Assembly: GCA_001603415.1 (NCBI GenBank)
Contig: LUYY01000088.1
Span: forward strand, 1 to 13,756
Direction: 5' to 3'
Length of the DNA: 13,756 nucleotides
Origin: Bacteroidales bacterium Bact_07
GTDB lineage: Bacteria > Bacteroidota > Bacteroidia > Bacteroidales > Tenuifilaceae
Within the stretch, counting starts at the first letter, position 1. Each line of letters starts with the position of its first letter. A program made the position numbers and the translations under genes. This document shows, in pieces, positions 10,201 through 13,756 of this stretch. Under the pieces are notes generated by a model. The model had not been told where the DNA came from. It ran no database searches and saw only the letters and a program-made list of their open reading frames with translations.

Positions 10201-12616
10201 TACAGTGGTAGTAAACTCCAACCGGACCATTACCTACACCCCATCGTACATGTTCATTGGAACCGATACCTTCCAGTACCTCATTGAGGATGTTGATGGC
10301 GATTACTCTGTAGCTACGGTTACCGTTAACGTTGTGGAAAGGATTAATCACATACCCGTTGCCAACAACGATTACCGAGGTACATCTTATAATACCCCTC
10401 GTAATGTAGATGTCCTATTCAACGATACAGGCATTGAAGATGTTCCTTTAACCATTACCATTATTAGCAGTCCCAGTAATGGTATTGCCACGGTAAACTC
10501 CGATAATACCATTTACTATGAACCAAATAATGGTTACCTGGGAACCGATAAACTAACATATAGGGTAACTGATGCCGATGGTGAATCTGATGAAGCTGAT
10601 GTTTACATCAATGTTAAACCTTTCAACATGATTCCCGAAGCCCACGACGACTATGTTACTACTCTGGTTAATACCCCTGTTGATGTTGATGTTTTAGCTA
10701 ACGACACCTTACTGTACGAAGGTATTAAGAGCGTACAGGTTCATACCCAGCCAAAATGGGGAACTGTGGTTGTCAATGCCGATAATACAATCACCTATAC
10801 TCCCGGCTACTTCTTCATTGGTAACGATGAGTTCGAATACTTTGTCGAAGATGTTGACGGCGATTATTCCCTTGCTAAAGTTTATATAACAGTTCTCGAT
10901 AGGCAAAATACCATACCTGTTGCAAATGATGACCGTCGAGCTACATCTAAGAATACACCTGTTACCATTGATGTTCTAATTAACGACGATGGATTGGATG
11001 ATGGTTGGATATCGGTTCATATCGATCAGCAACCTGATCCTTTAAAAGGTTCAATCGTCCTTAATGCCGATAACACGGTAACCTTTACACCAGCAACCGA
11101 TTACCTTGGTTATGCTGAGTTTAAGTACTACATCACCGATAGGGAAAGCGATACAAGTAATGTGGCTACTGTAACTGTTAACGTAAAAGAGGTTAACTAT
11201 GTCCCTGTTGCCGTTAACGATACTGCTACCACTACAATGAATATACCAGTTCTGGTTGATGTAATAAAGAACGATACGGGACTTGACGATGGTGTTTCAT
11301 ACATTAAGATTATGTCAAAACCCCGTCATGGCTTTGCCTATGTATTCGATAGCCGAAATGTTCGTTACATTCCTTCGAGCTGGTTTGTAGGAAAGGATTC
11401 GCTCTCGTACATGGTAGTTGATGAGGACGGCGATTATGGCATTGCTAAGATTTATATTGAGGTTGGCGAACGACCCGACCACAAACCAAATGCTATGCCC
11501 GACGGAAGGGGTACGGTTAAGAATACTGCCGTTAACGTTGATGTCCTTTTCAACGATACAGGCCTTGAGGATGGTGGCATTAAACTTCTACTAACCCAAA
11601 TGCCAACACACGGCAGTGTTGTTCTTGACCCTGATAATACCGTAACCTATACGCCAGCAACCGACTACTTGGGTGAGGATTACTTCCGTTACCAGGTGTG
11701 CGATTTCGATAACGATTGTTCTACCACTACGGTTACCATTCGGGTTAAGAATACAAACCTTATCCCCTTAGCTTTGAACGATACCGTAACAACTTACAAG
11801 AATCGTTGGGTGGAATTTGATCCAACCTTCAACGACCTAAATAAGAGCGATGGTGGTATAATTGCAGTGGTTTATCGCAAACCTGTAAATGGAAATACAC
11901 AGCCTGTGCCCGCCAGCAATACCAAGATCCGGTACACACCCAATACCGATTTCTTCGGAATCGATTCGCTCTGGTATTACATTCAGGATGTGGATGGCGA
12001 TTATACCCTTGCAAAGGTGGTTATCAATGTTCTAAATCGCGAAAACTATACCCCCGATGCTATTGACGATGAAGCAGAAACATACGCTAACACAACAATT
12101 CTTATCGATGTTCTCCAGAACGACCTTTACCTAAACGATGGAGTTAAATCGGTTGAACTTGTTACCTCGGCTACTAATGCTAATGTTATTGTAACCGGTG
12201 ACTACAAGTTGCAGTACACTCCGATGACAGGCTATAAGGGTACCGAAAGCTTTACTTACAAGGTTTGCGATATTGATGATGAATGCGATATTGCAACTGT
12301 AACTGTAACTGTTTCTGTCGATCCCAATAGAAAAGTAGAAATACCCGAGGCCTTTTCACCCAATGGCGATAATATAAACGATACGTTCGAGGTACAAAAC
12401 ATTGAGTTCTTCCAAAAGGTAACCCTACATGTTTACAACCGTTGGGGTAACCTGGTTTATAAGAGTGAAAATTATAAGAACGACTGGGATGGTACCTCCA
12501 ATGTTTCAATGGCCATTGGCTCAAAGCTACCCGACGGAACATACTACTACCTTTTGGAAATTAAGGATACCGGCAAATTGTATAAGGGAAGCGTGTTTAT
12601 TAAGCGTTCATACTAA
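2..12616 (+). CDS. Giant T9SS-secreted repeat adhesin, 5'-truncated
   Basis: The frame is open from base 2, with 12 codons before the ATG at 38, and closes at TAA 12614-12616 followed at once by TAG (tandem stops). No signal peptide lies near base 38, so the true start is upstream and the visible part exceeds 4,200 residues. Domains, counting the base-38 Met as residue 1: N-terminal globular modules (1-391), two Ig/PKD-like domains with paired cysteines (392-546), a linker beta-domain (547-635), 14 Calx-beta-like repeats (636-2213), 20 cadherin/Big-like repeats (2215-4102) and a CHU_C type B sorting domain (4103-4192). Known for such families: Sec export, then T9SS transport and surface display. 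Inferred role: a long calcium-stiffened adhesin or gliding-type filament, because acidic DxDGD-like and VDDDVDD motifs recur throughout. No catalytic domain is recognisable. The ligand is unknown. No frameshift or internal stop interrupts the repeats. Confidence 0.95.
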   Translation, partial: VGCPYSSVAIFKMEMNIDAFVAILIDIDGNGYSTSGSDRVIYRDLKKGINYILWDFKNDAGAEVPVGVYNASATFMGRGPTNFPVYDVEQCDGVRTSSVRPFRKLNATIYWDDTFISRWGDETGQGLMDGTQRVQLVNGANVPRIWSWNAALQNTNFNGNLNTMNTWFNAIDLGYSNIKIHVTQSATKCINGLAPWVGDIYKEGPLNTNITFTQADFTSKFFDPTGVALKEIRITTLPSNGTLRVGATPISTVPYTVTAANLANLNFVPTTNWWGRTSFTYEGRNNNNLYSNNTEQVYLTVNTPPTITPPSDQSVCTNSEPSTLPFTVSDGSQTPAGNIVVTAYSHDPNFVLNGNIEVGGTGTNRWVKVTPVANKSGHAIIYLMADDGYSKTIQEFAVYVGPDLEFSGDTTVCVGQDLYLVAQEQGATSYTWKYGATTISTTQTLSRTWGNFNVGQWSLTVSKGGCTSTRYFTVDISPNTSFTGDVNVCVGEAIDLTAVENNATYEWKKGSTVVSTAKQFYKASAVLADAGTNYTLKVTKAGCTYTSAPFTISVVNPPSTGLTVTGSTVDPGHDGTITVNSTQSGITYNVYKNDVYVASGVGTGGNLVITIPAANLQVGNNLFVVKANNGNCEIPLSSSATIVVREPGFTISAISGNTTEAGGTATFTVVLKTQPTANVTLPISSSDLTEGTVSTASLTFTPANWNVAQTVTITGVDDYIVDGNITYTINIGPATSSDTYYNGIDPADINLLNIDNDVAGVNVSPTSGLITTEAGGTATFTMRLTAQPAANVTITLSSSNLAEGTVSPTSVTFTPVNWNTNQTVTVTGVDDQIDDGDVVYTIVTSNTSSTDPVFNNIVVPDVTVTNTNNDVAGILVNPTSGLQTTEAGGQATFTIRLNSQPLNNVTISLSSSNTAEGTVSPASVTFTPANWSTPQTITITGVDDDIDDGNISYTIITAPAVSTDPKYNNLNPADVSVVNINNDTAGIAVTPTSGLQTTEAGGTATFTVRLTSRPTSNVTINLTSTKPAEGTVSPTSLTFTTANWNTVQTVTLTGQNDWVDDGDQAYSVNGTASSTDSKYNGRTFSVSATNLDDDDAGITVNPTSGLVTTEAGGTATFTIVLTSQPSANVTIGLSSSNTAEGTVSPASLTFTSGNWNIPQVVTVTGVDDAVADGPQAYTIITAAATSTDPLYNGINPTDVSVTNMDNDVAGVSVSPTSLTTNESGSPVTFTIVLNTKPTANVTINISSNDLTEGTVSPASVIFTTTDWNTPKTITVTPVNDDEDDGNITYLIVTSNASSSDPVYNNLNVPDVTVTNVNDDVAGITVNPTSGLTTTEAGGTATFTIRLNSRPTANVTIGVSSSNTAEGTVNPASVTFTPSNWNTNQTITITGVDDDVDDDDVAYTIVTAAATSTDTKYNGINPSDVSVTNLDNDVAGFTITPTSGLTTTEAGGTAQFTIRLNTRPTANVTITLNSSNPAEGTVSPTSLTFTPANWNTPQTVTITGVDDDVDDDNVAYTIITNPASSTDSKYSGLNPVDVSVTNTDNDTAGFTVSPTSGLTTTEAGGTAQFTIKLNTRPTANVTIPISSSNTSEGTVSVSSVTFTPANWNVPQTIVITGVDDDIDDDNVAYTIVTGAASSTDTKYNGLNPADVSVTNTDNDTAGITVNPTSGLTTTEAGGTATFTIRLNSRPTANVTIGLSSSNTAEGIVSPTSVTITPANWNNPVTVTVTGVDDFVDDGNIVYTIVTAAATSTDTKYNGINPADVSVTNINDDVAGVTVNPTSGLTTTEAGAQATFSIRLNSRPTANVSIALNSSNTNEGTISPTSVTFTPSNWNTPQTITITGVDDDVDDDDIAYTIETQPCVSADIKYDNLNPVDVSVTNRDNDVAGYIVSPTSVSYSESGSPATVNFRLATKPTANVTFTITSENTNKGTVSPASLTFTPANWNVDQVLTITPVNNSIDDGDVTFSVTTAGATSTDSKYNNLNPPDIQVTCIDDDVAGITVSAISGNTREDGTTATFTIVLNTEPTADVTINVESSNTAEGTVSPASVTFTSANWNTPQTITVTGVDDAVADGNQTYTIIIHSAVSADPNYNGIDPDDITLQNIDNDQAGVNVFPVSGLITTEAGGTATFQILLNSAPAPAPAADVTINFVSSNTNEGTVSPASHVFNVGNWNTPLTVTLTGVDDDVNDGDQSYQINISTSSEEDANYNNLTIPPVTASNLDDVTPRPVDDNATTNEVTSINIDVLTNDKGLDKGVSSVTIATQPDSDKGSVSVNPDNTIKFTPVKTYNGLVTFSYRVTLNNDNWAEANVTVNVTKVNDIPVAVDDSRGASLNTPRVVDVLINDTGLEDGGIVVTIEEQPDPGKGNAVANVDNTVTFTPASGYTGLATFKYKVCDVDNDCSIATVTINVRPVNHVPVANDDAASTAVNTSKAINVLANDSGLDDGFGGITIYTQPANGNVVVNANRTVTYTPNNGFIGTDQFVYMLQDVDGDYDLATVTVNVTAKPNAVPLANPDKRATSKNTAVKVDVLTNDTGLDDGVASLTVIADPSNGSWQVSATKDSIKYTPNNGYVGTDEFQYQVCDVDGECSVASVTITVKDGINHVPVANKDSVSTIINKPVNINVLANDSGLDDGFGTITIHQVPEFGSVQVNANRTITYTPTYMFVGVETFYYMITDADGDLAIGQVKVNVIDRPDYIPVANDDRRGCSFNSPVVVDVLFNDTGLDDTPLTVTISQAPTQGIAIVNADNTVTFTPANGFIGQMTFRYTVTDSDGDSDDALVTITVKSGTNIVPVAVDDAATTKVNTPVFINVLANDRGLDDGFGNLYIYRQPEFGTVVVNANRTVTYTPTYMFVGTETFQYVVEDVDGDYSLATVTVTVLDKQNAIPVANDDFRGCSFNQSVVVDVLFNDTGLDDIPITVTISQPPAVGNVVVNADNTVTYTPATGFVGQSTFRYMVTDINGESDDALVTITVKAGVNNLPVAQNDVANTIINTPVDINVLANDTGLDDGFGNLTIRTQPMFGTVAINANRTITYYPSYMFLGTDTFEYLVEDVDGDYSVATVTVNVTEKPDAQPVANDDRRGCSFNTPVVVDVLFNDTGLDDTPLTVSISQAPAQGTAIVNANNTVTFTPAAGFVGQMTFRYTVTDADGDSDDALVTITVKSGTNVVPVAVNDAATTTINKPVTISVLANDSGLDDGFGSLYIYSQPQFGNVVVNANRTVTYTPSYMFVGTETFRYVVEDVDGDYAMATVTVIVVERPDSQPVANDDRRGCSFNKTVVVDVLFNDTGLDDTPLAVAISEAPVKGTATVNPDNTVTFTPEIGFIGTMTFRYTVTDADGDSDDALVTIRVKEGENIVPLAVNDDVTTAMNTSIDINVLANDSGLDDGFGDLRIHVQPQFGTVVVNSNRTITYTPSYMFIGTDTFQYLIEDVDGDYSVATVTVNVVERINHIPVANNDYRGTSYNTPRNVDVLFNDTGIEDVPLTITIISSPSNGIATVNSDNTIYYEPNNGYLGTDKLTYRVTDADGESDEADVYINVKPFNMIPEAHDDYVTTLVNTPVDVDVLANDTLLYEGIKSVQVHTQPKWGTVVVNADNTITYTPGYFFIGNDEFEYFVEDVDGDYSLAKVYITVLDRQNTIPVANDDRRATSKNTPVTIDVLINDDGLDDGWISVHIDQQPDPLKGSIVLNADNTVTFTPATDYLGYAEFKYYITDRESDTSNVATVTVNVKEVNYVPVAVNDTATTTMNIPVLVDVIKNDTGLDDGVSYIKIMSKPRHGFAYVFDSRNVRYIPSSWFVGKDSLSYMVVDEDGDYGIAKIYIEVGERPDHKPNAMPDGRGTVKNTAVNVDVLFNDTGLEDGGIKLLLTQMPTHGSVVLDPDNTVTYTPATDYLGEDYFRYQVCDFDNDCSTTTVTIRVKNTNLIPLALNDTVTTYKNRWVEFDPTFNDLNKSDGGIIAVVYRKPVNGNTQPVPASNTKIRYTPNTDFFGIDSLWYYIQDVDGDYTLAKVVINVLNRENYTPDAIDDEAETYANTTILIDVLQNDLYLNDGVKSVELVTSATNANVIVTGDYKLQYTPMTGYKGTESFTYKVCDIDDECDIATVTVTVSVDPNRKVEIPEAFSPNGDNINDTFEVQNIEFFQKVTLHVYNRWGNLVYKSENYKNDWDGTSNVSMAIGSKLPDGTYYYLLEIKDTGKLYKGSVFIKRSY
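1211..1675 (+). other. Two tandem Ig/PKD-like domains with cysteine pairs
   Basis: Residues 392-467 and 468-546 are a tandem pair that align with each other: F-S/T-G-D-x2-VCVG at the start, a central Y-x-WK/EWKKG strand, and K-G/A-GCT near the end. The cysteines fall at 401 and 454 in the first domain and at 477 and 531 in the second (53 and 54 residues apart). That is the spacing expected for an intradomain disulfide across an Ig-like sandwich. Such domains are common just before repeat stalks in Bacteroidota surface proteins. A less repetitive beta-domain (residues 547-635, beginning STGLTVTGS) follows and leads into the Calx-beta array. Confidence 0.65.
1943..6676 (+). repeat. Array of 14 Calx-beta-like repeats (R1-R14)
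   Basis: Fourteen in-frame protein repeats start at bases 1943, 2279, 2618, 2957, 3290, 3629, 3965, 4304, 4643, 4982, 5321, 5660, 5996 and 6332. Eight of the 13 measurable periods are exactly 339 bp (113 residues) and the others are 333 or 336 bp. R14 is about 345 bp because of an APAPAP insertion. Each unit has the pattern G-[I/V/F]-x-V-x-PTSGL, then TTEAGGTATFTIRLN, RPTANVTI, SSSNTAEGTVSP, TFTPANWN, a TGVDD acidic loop, and a closing DVSVTN-x-DNDVAG. The single conserved tryptophan lies in NWN. The E-x-GG-TATFT-x-L core and the acidic DD/DVDD loops match the Calx-beta family, whose members bind calcium between domains. Variant units are R6 and R12 (ESGSP in place of EAGGT), R4 (two residues shorter) and R13 (REDGT). 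Confidence 0.88.
6413..6430 (+). repeat. In-frame hexanucleotide microrepeat (GCTCCT)3
   Basis: Three perfect GCTCCT units encode APAPAP in R14. Period-6 identity extends across 6411-6432. Sister repeats read LNSRPTANVT or LNTEPTADVT here, so R14 carries four extra residues (12 bp, two hexamer units). This is what replication slippage would leave. Because the unit is six bases long, gain or loss keeps the frame and only changes a loop between two beta strands. Confidence 0.8.
6680..12343 (+). repeat. Array of 20 cadherin/Big-like repeats (D1-D20)
   Basis: Twenty units start at bases 6680, 6965, 7250, 7532, 7817, 8099, 8381, 8663, 8945, 9227, 9509, 9791, 10073, 10355, 10634, 10916, 11204, 11486, 11765 and 12053. 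D5-D13 are each exactly 282 bp (94 residues). The pattern is PVANDD, then a variable strand, VDVLxNDTGLDD, a QP-x-GxVxVN loop, NTVTYTP, GF-x-G-x-TF-x-Y, an acidic DxDGD turn, and a final ATVTVNV strand. This fits the tandem cadherin-like/Big (Cadherin_9/Big_9-like) domains of bacterial adhesins. Units alternate in two types. Odd ones read xNVLANDxGLDDGFG with a DVDGDY turn. Even ones read RRG or RGT after PVANDD and VDVLFNDTG, and often lack the GFG loop. Terminal units D1, D19 and D20 are the most divergent. The acidic turns suggest calcium binding, which is inferred and not proven. Confidence 0.88.
12344..12616 (+). other. CHU_C gliding-motility-type sorting domain (T9SS type B)
   Basis: Residues 4103-4192 carry the family hallmarks in order: PEAFSPNGD-x-IND-x-F, VYNRWGNLVY, a W-x-N-DWDGT-like stretch, LPDGTYYYLLE, and a terminal strand ending GSVFIKRSY. 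In this family the C-terminal domain directs proteins already exported by Sec to the T9SS outer-membrane translocon. Type B domains are typically served by PorP/SprF proteins, which agrees with the next gene. The domain is at the extreme C-terminus, as expected, and looks intact. Confidence 0.92.
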
Positions 12617-12621
12617 TAGTA

Positions 12622-13515
12622 ATGTTTATGAAAAAGATATTTTTAGTAATCTTTGGAGTTGCTGCCATGGGGGCAGCAACTCTCAAAGCTCAGCAGGAGC
12701 CAATTTTTACCCATTACCTTCATAATCCAGTTTCAATAAACCCAGCTATTGCAGGCACTGTCCGTAACCTCAATATGAGTATGCTATCGCGTTTACAGTG
12801 GGTGGGTTTGGAAGGGGCTCCAACTACATTCAGCTATTCAGCCCACATGCCCTGGCCCGATAAAAAAATAGGTGTTGGTCTGAACCTTATGAGCGATAAC
12901 ACTTGGCCGCTAAGCAATACCCATTTTTCAGGTTCATATGCTTATCGCCTCAGGGTAACTGACGATATTACTCTTTCGCTAGGTATAAAAGGGGGGTTCA
13001 CCTATTACCACGCTTCGGTTACCAATCTCGATGTGGTAAACCCCGATGACCCCGCATTCACCCAAAACGAAAAACGTTTCTACCCCAATATCGGTGTAGG
13101 TGCTTATATTTACTCATACCAGTTCTACGCTGGGCTATCGCTACCCCGCATGCTACAAACATCCTTCAACCGTAAATTCGATAAAACGCTTAAAAGCCCC
13201 TTATATATCATCGGAGGGTATAATTATGAACTTAATTCCGATTGGGTACTTATGCCCTCAATGCTGGCCGGTGCAATGATTGGTGTCCCAATGACATGCG
13301 ATATTACAGCTCAGGCACTATATAAGGGACAATTCTATTTTGGAGCCCATTACCGCATTGGCGATGCATTTGGTATCTTCTTCGATATGAAATTGAAACA
13401 CGATATCTCCGTTGGCTATGCATTCGACTTCTCGTTGAATAAACTGTCAAGAATCAATACAGGTACCCATGAACTAATGATTTCATACTCATTTGCCCCA
13501 AAGTGGAAGTTTTAA
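12622..13515 (+). CDS. PorP/SprF-family T9SS outer-membrane protein
   Basis: The protein has 297 residues, usual for the family. Residues 1-23 form a Sec signal peptide (MFMKK, a hydrophobic core, then LKA with cleavage probably after Ala23). Directly after it comes the family signature: QQEPIFTHYLHNPVSINPAIAGT, given here as positions 24-46 with key residues QEP-x-FTHY and N-P-x-x-IN-P. The rest alternates short amphipathic strands typical of an outer-membrane beta-barrel (for example GVGLNLMSD, FSGSYAYRL, LSLGIKGGFTYY) and ends in an aromatic residue, Phe297. Members such as SprF support secretion or attachment of type B T9SS cargo. The start ATG lies five bases after the adhesin stop, so co-transcription and translational coupling are likely. 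The ATG at 12628 (MKKIF) is an equally good start. No clear Shine-Dalgarno sequence is present, which is normal for Bacteroidota. The symbol is left empty because PorP and SprF cannot be told apart here. Confidence 0.9.
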   Translation: MFMKKIFLVIFGVAAMGAATLKAQQEPIFTHYLHNPVSINPAIAGTVRNLNMSMLSRLQWVGLEGAPTTFSYSAHMPWPDKKIGVGLNLMSDNTWPLSNTHFSGSYAYRLRVTDDITLSLGIKGGFTYYHASVTNLDVVNPDDPAFTQNEKRFYPNIGVGAYIYSYQFYAGLSLPRMLQTSFNRKFDKTLKSPLYIIGGYNYELNSDWVLMPSMLAGAMIGVPMTCDITAQALYKGQFYFGAHYRIGDAFGIFFDMKLKHDISVGYAFDFSLNKLSRINTGTHELMISYSFAPKWKF

Positions 13516-13520
13516 AGTTT

Positions 13521-13552
13521 TCTAAATAAGGCCTATTTAGATTGATTTTTTT
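13521..13552 (+). terminator. Rho-independent-type terminator after the adhesin-PorP/SprF pair
   Basis: A perfect 8-bp inverted repeat, TCTAAATA (13521-13528) and TATTTAGA (13534-13541), surrounds a 5-base loop. A run of seven T follows at 13546-13552, after a four-base spacer. It starts five bases after the PorP/SprF stop. The stem is AT-rich and so relatively weak. Its position and T-run still make it the best candidate for the operon's end. Confidence 0.65.
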
Positions 13553-13581
13553 GGCAAGTTAAATTTATGTCTATAAATTTG
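13550..13581 (+). promoter_or_regulatory. Bacteroidota-type promoter for the ferredoxin gene
   Basis: TTTG at 13550-13553 and TAAATTTG at 13574-13581 are separated by 20 bp. This matches the Bacteroides sigma-ABfr consensus (TTTG, about 19-21 bp, TAnnTTTG) exactly at every fixed position. The predicted start of transcription is near 13586-13590, giving a leader of about 45 bases before the ATG at 13633. The -33 element shares three T residues with the terminator T-run. No strong Shine-Dalgarno sequence precedes the ATG (only CAGAG), as is usual in this phylum. Nothing else is recognisable in the 117-bp gap. Confidence 0.7.
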
Positions 13582-13632
13582 CGTTGAGTTCAAAGAAACC
13601 AATACGGAAACGTTAAACTAAATTTTACAGAG

Positions 13633-13756
13633 ATGGCATACAAAATTTCTGACGATTGCACCGCTTGCGGTACCTGTATCGATGAGTGCCCTGTTGAAGC
13701 TATTTCAGCTGGTGATATCTACAAGATTGACCCTGAAATTTGCACCGACTGTGGCT
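13633..13756 (+). CDS. 2[4Fe-4S] ferredoxin, 3'-truncated
   Basis: Forty-one codons are visible before the window ends. The first cluster motif is complete: Cys9-x2-Cys12-x2-Cys15-x3-Cys19-Pro, in the context TACGTCIDECPVEAI. The second motif has begun with Cys37-x2-Cys40 (ICTDCG). The internal repeat of the two halves and the MAYKISDDC start match the roughly 55-residue clostridial-type ferredoxins common in Bacteroidales. Its role is as a soluble low-potential electron carrier in anaerobic metabolism. It has its own promoter and follows a terminator, so it is not part of the adhesin locus. The missing part should be only about 15 residues if it has the family's usual length. Confidence 0.93.
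   Translation, partial: MAYKISDDCTACGTCIDECPVEAISAGDIYKIDPEICTDCG

Noticed and set aside
1943..12343. CRISPR or other DNA-level direct-repeat array
   Set aside because: The periodicity (about 339 and 282 bp) is in-frame protein repetition with synonymous divergence. There are no short identical repeats with unique spacers.
6680..12343. RTX-type calcium repeats and type I secretion
   Set aside because: No GGxGxDxxx nonapeptide runs are present, and the C-terminus is a CHU_C T9SS domain. The acidic turns are single DxDGD motifs within each cadherin-like domain.
12617..12621. A separate promoter for the PorP/SprF gene
   Set aside because: The gap is only five bases, and I saw no clear TTTG/TAnnTTTG pair in the last part of the adhesin coding region.
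12429..12725. Plus-strand open frame overlapping the end of the adhesin and the start of the PorP/SprF gene
   Set aside because: It lies out of frame across two well-supported genes and its product resembles nothing recognisable.

Overview
The window looks like chromosomal DNA from a member of the Bacteroidota, most likely an anaerobic, Bacteroidales-like lineage. The evidence is a giant surface protein ending in a gliding-motility-type C-terminal (CHU_C, type B) sorting domain of the type IX secretion system (T9SS), a PorP/SprF-family outer-membrane protein directly behind it, a Bacteroidota-style promoter (TTTG, 20 bp, TAnnTTTG), and a short 2[4Fe-4S] ferredoxin of the kind common in anaerobic Bacteroidales. 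No species is claimed.

Layout. Bases 2-12616 (+) are one uninterrupted reading frame of 4,205 codons plus a stop. It is open to the left edge, so the gene starts upstream and its signal peptide is not visible. In this annotation, residue 1 of this protein is the Met codon at base 38; this is only a numbering origin, not a claimed start. In order, the protein has: an N-terminal globular part (to about residue 392), two cysteine-paired Ig/PKD-like domains (392-546), a linker beta-domain (547-635), 14 Calx-beta-like repeats of about 113 residues (636-2213), 20 cadherin/Big-like repeats of about 94 residues (2215-4102), and a CHU_C sorting domain (4103-4192). Five bases after its stop lies a PorP/SprF-family gene (12622-13515, +), so the two are almost certainly co-transcribed. 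A 117-bp gap then holds a hairpin terminator whose T-run doubles as the -33 element of a promoter for the next gene, a ferredoxin cut off by the right edge (13633 onward).

How it fits together (inference). The adhesin would be exported by Sec, then carried across the outer membrane by the T9SS. The adjacent PorP/SprF protein would be its dedicated outer-membrane partner, in the same arrangement as SprB/SprF of Flavobacterium. The long acidic repeat stalk would be rigidified by calcium. The ferredoxin is a separate housekeeping redox gene.

The most interesting signals are inside the giant gene. The 20 cadherin-like domains alternate strictly in two types (ABAB...). Cysteines occur only in one type, with a patterned placement. 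The Calx-beta repeats are nearly identical in protein but heavily scrambled in synonymous codons. R1-R2 and R13-R14 appear to be matching ends of the array. No clearly new kind of system was found; this is an exceptionally large and regular example of a known type.
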